Source: Notolepis coatsorum (Eukaryota > Chordata > Actinopteri > Aulopiformes > Paralepididae). Taken from it: 64,000 bases of DNA. Positions within the stretch are counted from its first letter, which is position 1. Each line of letters starts with the position of its first letter. Below the pieces are notes generated by a model, which did not search any database, had not been told where the DNA came from, and saw only the letters and a list, made by a program, of their open reading frames with translations. This document shows, in pieces, positions 23,850 to 64,000 of this stretch. The DNA lies in the NCBI GenBank assembly GCA_963971535.1, contig OZ020589.1:52345509-52409508 (forward strand). Reading direction: 5' to 3'. The position numbers and the translations under genes are program-made.

Positions 23850-24970
23850 GCACCCCCCACAGCCCAAATGGAATGATAAAAAAAAAGAATATAAAAAATA
23901 TTATATATATATATATTTCTTTTCTTTGACCAATAGTCGACTAACGGCACATTTTGGCCAGTCATAGTCGACCATCCAAATCCTTAGTCGGGGACAGCCC
24001 AAATATATTGTATTACAAAATATGCACACCCGAGCCACTAGGAAAAGTTTCGAAAGAAAGTTTCGAGAGGAGTGGAAGTTTGTAGATAGTAGTGTTTCAA
24101 GAGACTGGCTACAGTAATATGATGCTGGGCTGTAGTGATCAGTTGTTCCGTGTGGCGCAAGTGTGTCAAAAAGAAAAACAGAAACAACACGTTTGTCATC
24201 TGTAGTAAATAAATGAAGCTGGAATCCATTCGTGACCATGAACAGAGCCAGTGTCTCATTGGCTGCATGTCTTTGTCGGAGCCTCTCCTCTAAAGCCGCT
24301 CTGTGGCTAGGCTAACAGCCATGTCAGAGCAGAGTTGGAAACTGAGCTACACTTTCTAACAACATGCCCACTGTACCAAGACAAAACGTAAACAAAACGT
24401 GATGTCATCAGACTTTAATTTTTTTTTTAATTTTATTACCAAAAATGGGCACTGTTGGATTTCACGTGAATCGATACAAGGTAGGACCGACGTGTTTTGG
24501 TAGGTACCCTTAAAATTACAGAATTCGGTACCCATCCCTAGGGAGGGGGGCGGGGGTCATTTCTGATTAATTGATTGTCAATAACGGCATTCGTTAGTAC
24601 AACCCCATACGCTGATCAGGGCGATGGCTATGAAAACAAGGCACAATCAAGCTGAAATTGACGTTAAATTGCTCTTACCTGTGGCCGGTGGGATTCCAAG
24701 AAGAATATTCCAATTATTTGATGGGCATCTGGTAGATCGTATGTCCATTTGGCTCACGACATAACCCACCACAGCATAATGAATCGGGGGTCCCGAAACC
24801 TATTCATTGCGATCGGGTAAAGCCCTTGATCCAGGTTACTAGAAATGTCAGCCCGTAGGAATTTCATCGACGCACAGCCCCATACAGAGTCTCAAAGGAG
24901 GTGCAACATCGGCCGCATACCACCAGGCGGCGGTATTGGACTTTTGCGATCTCAGACTCATTCCGTATGG

Positions 24971-25720
24971 CAGGGGTCGGCAATTAGGTTTGCCCGCGGG
25001 CCAATTTTTCCCCAAGCCATTGAATGGCGGGCCAGAACCAAAAACAATGGCTAATTTAATATAATGATAGTGAAAAATGCAGCACCGCGGCGAGTGCATA
25101 AGTAACACATGAACAGCAGATCAGTAGGATGGGCATTTGATTTTCATGCAGCACCGCGGCGAGTGCATAAGCAACACATGAACAGCAGATCAGTAGGATG
25201 GGCATTTGATTTTCATGCAGCACCGCGGCGAGTGCATAAGCAGAACAGAATGCATGAAAACACGACTCACCATAACTGCCCTGGGCTTGTTTCAGTCCTC
25301 CAAAATCCCTGCTAATGTTTGAAACATGTAAATGTTCACTCGCCGCCCTCCAATTCCAGATTGGCGTTGAATGCAGCTACTTTATCTGTCAACTTGAACA
25401 CAGTTGTCATCATTGCCTCGTTTGCTATCTTGTCGCCACATATTATGCAGAGAGGACGTCGGCACAGAAGAGTCACCTGTTGCGATAAACCCGTATTTTA
25501 AGTATGACTCCTGTTTATTAAAAGAAGCTTTATGTGTCTTGGAGGTCGTAGGCTCCTCTTCTGGCATTTCCCCTTTGCAAAGAAGCTATCCAAAGATGTT
25601 TGTTTTGTTTTTTTTAACACATTTTTGCTGGTAAAAGACTACACGCGGCCCGGTACCCGAACGCGGAAGTGAAAGTGCGTTAGGGAAAATAATATACACG
25701 CGGCCTATTGCCAACCCCTG
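24971..25720 (-). mobile_element. hAT (ZBED/FAM200-like) deletion derivative with BED-finger remnant
   Basis: Inverted ends are CAGGGGTCGGCAAT and ATTGCCAACCCCTG. The 8-bp flanks CCGTATGG and GCCTATGG match at six positions, consistent with an aged hAT target duplication. On the minus strand 'ESYLKYGFIATGDSSVP', and in another frame 'LCIICGDKIANEAM', resemble the N-terminal BED zinc-finger region of ZBED5/FAM200-type hAT proteins. The frame changes near 25,455, and the zinc ligands and rest of the transposase are missing. It is inserted in copy E. Confidence 0.7.
25078..25242. repeat. About 70-bp tandem repeat, 2.3 copies
   Basis: Units contain 'gcagcaccgcggcgagtgca' and 'cagcagatcagtaggatggg'; they are near-identical, suggesting recent duplication within the hAT derivative. 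Confidence 0.9.
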
Positions 25721-25870
25721 GCCTATGGTAACACAGGCTGCCTGGATGGATAACGAATGGAAATAGCGAATAAAATAAATAACGATCAAATAACGTATAT
25801 ATACGTGGTTGGCGTTCAACGATTGGCGGACAAACGCGTATAAAATCGGTGTTGGCAGGGAATGCGTTAA

Positions 25871-26058
25871 TATTATGAAAATTGTTTTATGAACTTATTT
25901 CACTTTACTTTTGTTTTTTATCCAATGATTTAATGAGTTGAGGCCCCGTATAGGCCCATCTGGGTCTCTTGCCTCTACTCAGCACCTTTATACACTTTCT
26001 GTCATGGTCAATGTTTTTACTGTTTTGCTGAAATGGTGCAAAATAAATAAATAACAGG
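25871..26058 (+). mobile_element. 3' end of the LINE begun at 11,776
   Basis: It has the look of a LINE 3' untranslated region, with 'gagttgaggcccc', 'ttgctgaaatggtgcaa' and a terminal 'aataaataaataac'. It starts immediately after the right TTAA of copy E, so it is probably the displaced end of the element at 11,776-12,933. Confidence 0.55.
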
Positions 26059-27105
26059 TCAAAGAAATCCTGTCACATCACACCAATCCTAGCCTCCCTG
26101 CACTGGCTTCCTGTCCGGTTCAGCATCCAGTTCAAGGTCTTAGTTTTCACTTACAGAGCCGTCCACAGTCAAGCCCCCGCTTACATCTCGGACCTTATCC
26201 ACCGCTATAAAACCAGCCGGTCCTTGAGGTCCTCTGATCAGGGCCTCCTGGTGGTGCCCGAACCAGGTTAAAGACTAAGGGGGACCAAGCTTTTGAAGCG
26301 GTCGCCCCAAGGCTCTGGAATGAGCTCAAGTGAAAAAAGTAGTAGAACGCGCTCACCTCAAATGTGAATGAGCTCCCCCAGGACTTAAGAGCCTCCCCCT
26401 CTAGGCGGCTGGGTGGCGCAGCGGACATTGCGCTCGTCACCAATGCAAGAGACACCGGGTTCAAATCCGGCTGTCGGCGTTGCCTCCGGCTTGGGCCGGC
26501 CGTCATACTAACTCAATTGGCAGTTAGCGGGTGGAAGTCGATGGGTGGTAATCTGGACGTTGTGGACAGCGACTCCTACAGGTCGGTTGGGGGACGCCTG
26601 CACAGCAGAGACAGGAAAATAGCGGGGGTAGTGTGAGCCTCCCATACGTTACACCTCGCCAAATGAGAGTCCGCGCTGGCAGGTGAAAAGATGTGACAGG
26701 CTGCCTCCACATGTATCGGAGGGGACATGTGATGCAAGGCTTCTATCCTCCCTACAACCGACCAGTGGGGCGCATATGCGAGCAACGTTCAAGACAGGGG
26801 AGGGGAGAATTGGCACGGCTAAATTGGGATGGGAGAAAAATAGAAAAAAAAGAGGAGAAAAAAGTGGATCAAAAAAAAAAGGAGCCTCCCCCTCTGTGGA
26901 CTAAGCTGAAAACCCACGTGTTCAGGTTGGCGTTTGGCCACGTACATACTTAAATTGTTGATTTAGTTTTCCTGGTTTTGTCCTTGCCTGTCTTTATATT
27001 GTATGTTCTTGTAATGTTTTTATGAATTGTCCTGTTATTTTTTGTTTTTAAACTTGTGAAGCACTCTAAGGGAAGGGTCATATAGAAATAAAGTTTGACT
27101 TACTT
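26059..27105 (+). mobile_element. L2-type LINE fragment split by a SINE
   Basis: Reverse transcriptase tail motifs are visible in shifting frames ('PSLPALASCPV', 'AFEAVAPRLWNEL', then after the SINE 'LKTHVFRLAFGHV'). They are followed by a 3' untranslated region ending 'aataaagtttgacttactta'. Confidence 0.65.
26403..26881 (+). mobile_element. tRNA-derived SINE with perfect target duplication
   Basis: The head 'GGCGGCTGGGTGGCGCAGCG' and the B-box-like 'GGGTTCAAATCC' indicate a tRNA-derived promoter. It ends in an A-rich tail. A 14-bp duplication GAGCCTCCCCCTCT flanks it (26389-26402 and 26882-26895). The body is homologous to the copies at 11,849-12,310 and 45,511-45,920. Confidence 0.9.
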
Positions 27106-27109
27106 ACTT

Positions 27110-27277
27110 TGAACATGGCCATGCCCATGGCATTTGTATATTTGTGTATTATTGCTTTTATACAGCAGGTTGCACCATTGGGAAAAATATAGGATGAATA
27201 CAGACAATTCTAGGGTATTTTATATCGATTTCAGTGAACTTGGCATAGACATTTTTTTCCTAAAGATTTCTCGTTGC

Positions 27278-27312
<35 letters not shown>

Positions 27313-28110
27313 AACTTTATTAACAGATTGCAGAATGGGTACAATACAGTACAGCTCAATACACACAATTGTTAAGGGGATGCAGACCAGAGAAAGACTT
27401 TTGTCTTGTTTACATCAGGGTCCCCCATTTTCAATTCATCAGGACATATATGACATACATGACATACAGATAGACAGTGACATTTAGATAAGACTATGAC
27501 ATTTCAAATGGAGTAGGCTATCAACAAGCTTGGCAACACAAACTAATATTAGGCTAATGCAAGCAAAAGTCGGAGAAAGTCAGCCTTGGGGTATCAGCAC
27601 CTTGGACAGTTCCGGTAGTTGGACGACAGGCCGTCGACTTGGTGGTGTATGTAGGCTGGTCCTCTTTATCTATCCACTCTCGTTTATGGTTAACGGGTAC
27701 GTTAAATCAAACGTAATGTTGTCCGCGGAGTAGGTCATGTTGACAGTTTCCGTTTGATGAATGGCAGTTGAAACTTTCTGCAACATTCTAAAACCAGCGC
27801 AGTGGTATATTCATGATGATTTAACTGAGTGTATCATGAATATACTCACTGTTTAGAACGCTCTCGACCAATCACAATGCGTGGTCAGAACTACCTGTTG
27901 TATAAAGTTTACTAAAACCTTTTGGATTCCTCAAGAGCTCTAGATTCATATGATACCAGTATCTTTGCGCTAGTTTAAAATGAGCCCACTAGAGCCCTTT
28001 AAAGACAGTAATAAAACAGCAGGAAACAAATATGATGTATTATATGTGTATGCCTAAAAGAGCAGGTCAATTCTTAATTTCCAGTATGTATTTTATACTT
28101 GTATTTGACT
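27110..28110. other. Non-coding, LINE-tail-like and unidentified sequence
   Basis: An (ATTG)n run is at 27,277-27,310, followed by sequence resembling positions 1-80. An imperfect inverted repeat is near 27,800-27,855, with arms containing 'tatattcatgat' and 'atcatgaatata'. No gene is recognised. Confidence 0.45.
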
Positions 28111-28116
28111 ATGCAT

Positions 28117-28660
28117 GCATGTGTGTGTGTGTGTGCGTGTGTGTGTCCCATATGCTTCTTCAATGTTTTTTGTATGCAGTGTGTGTGTGTTTGTTTGTGT
28201 GTGTGTGCGTGTGTGTCCTTGCCTGACTGTGTGAAGGTAGGTATATATTGTTTCAGTATAAGCCAAATCATGTCTAGTGGACATGATCGTCTATCTGTCT
28301 GCCAGACGATATGTCTAATCCCGCACCTACACAATGTCATGCTCATGTGTGCACGCAGACCCCCCCCCCCCTCCCCCCACACACACATGCACAATCAATT
28401 ACAGGCAATCAAGCCAACAATCATTCACCTCAGTGACTTTACGTGTGTAATCCGGATAAAAAGTGACAAATTAACTTCCTGCAAGTATGGAGGGCAAATG
28501 GATTACAGGTTTACACACATATGCCCCCACCCACACACACCCCCATACAAGATGAATAGGCTCCTTATATGAATGGACAAGCGTTTACATTCCAACTGCA
28601 AAACCAATTATAACTCGATGCTGCCGACTGTGCTCAAGCGCAACAAAGGAGCTTAAAAGG
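28117..28660. other. (GT)n arrays then unidentified sequence
   Basis: Interrupted GT runs are at about 28,117-28,148 and 28,180-28,216, with a C-rich run near 28,360. No coding feature is recognised. Confidence 0.6.
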
Positions 28661-28668
28661 TAAACTTC

Positions 28669-28860
28669 AGGGCGCCCCAGTGGCGAACCACATATCGCGC
28701 TCAGCCGCGACACGGCCGACCCGGGTTTGACTCCCGAACCCGTCGTTATTTACTGAATGTCTTCCCCCCACTCTGTCTCCCATTCCTCCTCTGTCTCTCT
28801 CTACTGGACTGCCCAGTAGCAATAAAGCGATAAAACGCCAAAAAATAAATCTTTAAAAAA
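28669..28860 (+). mobile_element. Short tRNA-derived SINE with perfect target duplication
   Basis: The 12-bp duplication AAGGTAAACTTC flanks it (28657-28668 and 28861-28872). It has a tRNA-like head with the B-box-like 'GGGTTTGACTCCC' and an A-rich tail. It differs in body sequence from the 26,403 and 46,756 SINEs. Confidence 0.85.
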
Positions 28861-29012
28861 AAGGTAAACTTCCACTTTCATATGGAAGAAAGAGTGTCTG
28901 AAATGCTCTACCGCAGACGACAAGTGCTCTGGCTGAATAATAAAACACTTCTGCGTTCGGGCCTATTTGCTGTGAACAGGAGTGACAGGCCCATGGCAGC
29001 AGATCAGCATAC

Positions 29013-29843
29013 TTAAAGGTCCTGTCTTATAAATGGCCTTTTCCAGAGTTTAGCATTGTTTCCTAGCAATAGGATCATATCAATGTGGTCTGTGTCTCTA
29101 ATTATCATATTGACTCATCAGTCTAGTCTCGAGTTCACGAGATTTTCCCTCACTCAACTAAGCCATTCTGATTTGACTGTTTTGCTGACGTGAATAAGGC
29201 ACTGGTTGTAGTCACCGCCCACAATTCGGTCAACAACAGAGCAGTGGAATTACTTCCTCAAACAGAGGGTGCTGACAGACAGCAGAGAACGAGTGAGATA
29301 GAGAGGGAGAGAGAGATATATAGAGAGAGAGAGGGAGAGAGAGAGGGACCGCGGCACAGGAGTGTGTGTAAATGTGTGTGCGCCGCGGGGATGGGTCTTC
29401 TCCCGCAGTCGGGAGCACTCCATATCACTGTCAAAATATCTTTGCACACGCTCCCACACGCACACCCATATTCCGATCCGTGCAATAATATTCACAGAGG
29501 TATATATTGTCATTTGAAACAAGTTACCAAGGCATTGTCTCGTGGGATTATGCCCCCCCACGGCGAAATTTATTAGTATCCCCCTCAATCTCTCTATCTC
29601 TCTCTCTGTCTGCCAGTCACAGACTGTGTGGGTGACTGTCACTCAAAGCGCTTATGGGCGGAGCTCAGCACAAACAGCTTGAAATCTTGAGGTAGAAATT
29701 TTTTGCTTTTGAGTACTTGATTAAAAATATAAAACAATGCATTTAAAAAAAAAAAAAACTTTACAGATGTGTTCCATAGACTCACAGGAATTGTGTAAAG
29801 TTGCCCAAATAGTGAAAGGAATAGCAATGCATGTCCCCTTTAA
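29013..29843 (-). mobile_element. TTAA-flanked MITE, second copy
   Basis: It is the reverse-oriented relative of 17,432-17,859, with TTAA at 29013-29016 and 29840-29843. The internal part is longer and holds a GA-rich stretch (about 29,295-29,350). Confidence 0.7.
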
Positions 29844-30009
29844 GAAAACAGCAGCCCCACTGGTATTTAACCAGCCCTCTGCTGCTGATACAATACAGTA
29901 GTTGAAATTCAGCAGTGACTTCACACATCACCTGCTGGGTCTCTGCTGGCTGTTAGATGTAATGTGATGTTTGTGTGGGTATGTTTTGTGTTTTTGTTGT
30001 GTGTGCGCA

Positions 30010-30128
<119 letters not shown>

Positions 30129-30235
30129 CCTTCAGATGGCCCACATGTCCAAGAGAAAGGCTAAACAGTTAACAAGGTATTGCTCTATATCTGCTATTAT
30201 TGGTAGCCGGTCTACAGTAATTGGAGACGGCGTTG

Positions 30236-30270
30236 CTTTTTGTACCCATAGACTCTATGGGTACAAAAAG
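30236..30270. repeat. Perfect hairpin, 16-bp arms, 3-nt loop
   Basis: CTTTTTGTACCCATAG, loop act, then its exact reverse complement. It is not part of a recognised element. Confidence 0.85.
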
Positions 30271-30435
30271 TACACACTCTATATGGCATAGAGTATAGTT
30301 TTACGGAAATGCCATTGTATCTGTTTTTGAAACATCATCTGTGTCAATATTGTATGTGTACGATGAATGCTGCACAGTCACAAACGTAATTGAATGACTC
30401 CAAATGAGCTAATTGCACTGTTAGTGTGTATGTCC

Positions 30436-31387
30436 TTAACTCATTCAGCACCAGGGATTAGTCTTGTCCCATTCTAGCTAGGCCACGCTTTAAAGATAGG
30501 GGTGTGTCACCTTGTTTGTAGAGCTATATCTATATTCTATATTATAGCTATGGAGACAATACTATGGTCATTTGACAGTGACTTTCTTCCGTCGAACATG
30601 CAAAAAAGAGATATTGTTTCCATGCATACATTTGCGCGTTATCCCGTGGTGAATATTGTAGTTTAGGAGTGATCTGGGATCATTCCTGAAAAGCTGAGTT
30701 ATAGGGCGCTAAGTGAATTCTACTATAAGCGTTGGCGTTTCTTGCCTGGACACACTACTATTTCCAAATCAAATGTATATAATAGGTATTATGTTTCATC
30801 ATGAATGCATGAAAGGGGGGGGGGGGTAGTTTTTTTATGCTTTGATGGCCAGTAACGGCATTCGTATTGAACACCACACACGCTGACCAGCTGAATCGAT
30901 ATGAAAACATTGTACGATCAAGCTGGAATTGACGTCAGATAGTCCTTACCTTTGATCGGGGGTATTCCAAAAATAATATTCCAATTGTTTGATCATGATT
31001 TCCAGTATTGGTGTCCATCTGGTCCACGACATAATCCGGCACAACACATGCATTGAGTGTCCTGGACACGTTTCAATGTGATCGAGTGAACCTCTAGGCT
31101 TCCCTGGACTAAAAATCTCCGCCCGGTGGGATTTAAATGTAACACACGGTCTGGAACAGGGTTTACTGCACTCTCGATACTGCCACCTAGCAGGATCTGG
31201 CCGGTACTGCACCCTTGGGGTCTCAGTATGCCTTTTAACGGCAACATACAGGTCCGTGACATTGAATAGAATATTAAAATAGAAAAAAAGCAACAACAAT
31301 CCAAAAACGTATATATGTTTGTTGGCGCTGAACAGTTGGCAAGCAAATTCGTATATATATATACGTGGATGGCGCAGAAAGTGTTAA
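30436..31387 (+). mobile_element. piggyBac-like element, intact length (copy O)
   Basis: It starts TTAACTCATTCAGCACC and ends 'ggatggcgcagaaagtgTTAA' (TTAA 30436-30439 and 31384-31387), 952 bp. Two subterminal boxes are seen, the outer being CGTATATATATATACG (31350-31365). It is non-coding and serves as the least disturbed reference for copies H, E, L and M. Confidence 0.75.
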
Positions 31388-31424
31388 TACACTTTGTATT
31401 TATGTGGACATAAATAAAGTATCT

Positions 31425-31426
<2 letters not shown>

Positions 31427-31506
<80 letters not shown>

Positions 31507-31632
31507 CAACAGTGGCTGTGTTGATGATTATGTCATGAAATTGGGTCCGTTTGTGTGTGTGTGTGTGTGTATGTGTGTGTATGTGTGTGTGTGTGTGTGT
31601 GTGCGTGCGTGAGTGCGTGCGTGCGTGCATGC

Positions 31633-31665
<33 letters not shown>
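31427..31665. repeat. Compound (GT)n microsatellite
   Basis: A pure run at 31,427-31,502 and a second interrupted run at about 31,552-31,665. Confidence 0.95.
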
Positions 31666-31667
<2 letters not shown>

Positions 31668-31903
31668 CACATATGCATGCCAACATGACTATGTATGTGT
31701 ATCTGATTCAAACATCAAACATAAATATTCTTAATTCCATGTTTATTTCCTGTTGCAGTGTTTGCTAATAGAACAGCAATCAGGAAAGCGGACCGAAGCC
31801 GCTTCCCCCTAGCAAGGCAATTAAAAGGGACATTGCTCGAAGCTACAGTTGTGATTGGAGGCTTGAGAAAAGAGGGTGGGGCTTGATATATAGGTCTATA
31901 TAC

Positions 31904-62498
<30,595 letters not shown>

Positions 62499-62689
62499 CT
62501 ATAGAGACATCACAGAGACATAGAATAACTCTACAACCATAATGCATCGAATGATCTCTCCAAATATATAATGACATGACATTTATATCCGTGAAATTCC
62601 ACGCAAAACAAATATATCTACAAATGTAGACATATCTAGTTAGAGAAGTGAACTAGTGGCTGGAGGGTGGGATCCCCGGAATCCCCAAG

Positions 62690-62805
62690 CTTCCTGGCTG
62701 GGAGAACCTGGGAGTACCTGGGATAACCTGAGAGAACCTGAGAGAACCTGGGAGAACCTGGGAGAACCTGGGAGAACCTGATAGAACCTGGGAGAAGGGA
62801 GCGGA
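62690..62805. repeat. 10-bp minisatellite
   Basis: About eleven units of CCTGGGAGAA with small variants. Confidence 0.9.

Positions 62806-64000
<1,195 letters not shown>

Larger units (their letters stand above)
17297..24540. mobile_element. hAT-like element with TAGGGATGGGTACC ends, itself nested
   Basis: Inverted ends TAGGGATGGGTACC (17297) and GGTACCCATCCCTA (ending 24540) sit inside copy E. The 8-bp flanks are both G-rich and do not match perfectly, so the target duplication is not proven. A one-ended copy of the same family starts at 39,305, and a related complete MITE is at 61,255-61,603. Inserted within it are a TTAA MITE, two piggyBac-like elements and a hAT element. Positions 19,482-20,450 and 23,850-24,480 hold no recognisable gene. 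Confidence 0.65.
16915..25870 (+). mobile_element. piggyBac-like element (copy E), enlarged by nested insertions
   Basis: The left end is TTAACTCATTGACTGCCATG and the right end is 'gttggcagggaatgcgTTAA' (25867-25870), inverted repeats of each other. The right subterminal palindrome is ACGTATATATACGT (25793-25806). Own sequence is about 16,915-17,296, 24,541-24,970 and 25,721-25,870. The rest is inserted hAT and other elements. No transposase is visible. Confidence 0.65.

Noticed and set aside
27800-27855. Inverted repeat around 'tatattcatgat' as a possible MITE
   Set aside because: Arms are short and imperfect, and no target duplication or second copy is seen in the window.

Overview
The window looks like teleost fish DNA. 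It carries ten minus-strand exons of one axonemal dynein heavy chain gene (best match dnah6) inside very large, repeat-filled introns. The repeats are typical of fish: L2/jockey-type and Tx1/L1-type LINEs, tRNA-headed SINEs, a DIRS-type element, a short Ty3/gypsy-like LTR element, many TTAA-bounded piggyBac-like elements, several hAT elements with 8-bp target duplications, and long (AC/GT)n, (GA/CT)n and (AAC)n arrays.

Layout. 1-6.0 kb: LINE fragments and a perfect 1,149-bp tandem duplication. 6-11.2 kb: piggyBac-like and hAT elements. 11.8-26.1 kb: one old LINE split by two adjacent piggyBac-like elements that share a TTAA. These are filled in turn with a DIRS-type fossil, hAT elements, further piggyBac-like elements and a long palindrome, nested up to five deep. 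26-31.4 kb: L2, SINEs, a TTAA MITE, a piggyBac-like copy and GT arrays. 31.9-33.9 kb: three dnah6 exons covering the AAA3 ATP site. 34.0-44.4 kb: a 10.9-kb dnah6 intron holding a piggyBac-like element with a hAT copy split by two Tx1/L1 LINEs, then a minisatellite and more TTAA elements. 44.9-46.2 kb: two dnah6 exons. 46.3-59.4 kb: a 13.1-kb intron with SINEs, a piggyBac-like copy and a three-layer nest (inverted-repeat DNA element, LINE, LTR element). 59.4-62.5 kb: five dnah6 exons covering AAA2. 62.5-64 kb: intron sequence with minisatellite and CT repeats.

The only host gene I can support is dnah6. Its exons are in frame, join at matching phases, have GT/AG borders and encode 549 continuous residues running from just before AAA2 into AAA3. 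Neither end of the gene is present, and I see no further dnah6 exon left of 31.9 kb.

The most interesting patterns are: (1) the piggyBac-like copies carry paired subterminal palindromes whose stems differ between copies but remain self-complementary; (2) two dnah6 introns have (AC)n just after the 5' splice site and (GT)n just before the 3' splice site; (3) four SINE insertions from at least three families share one target motif; (4) a 238-bp near-perfect palindrome is flanked by a 15-bp target duplication; (5) the LTR fossil carries an array of CCATTTTGG-like motifs.
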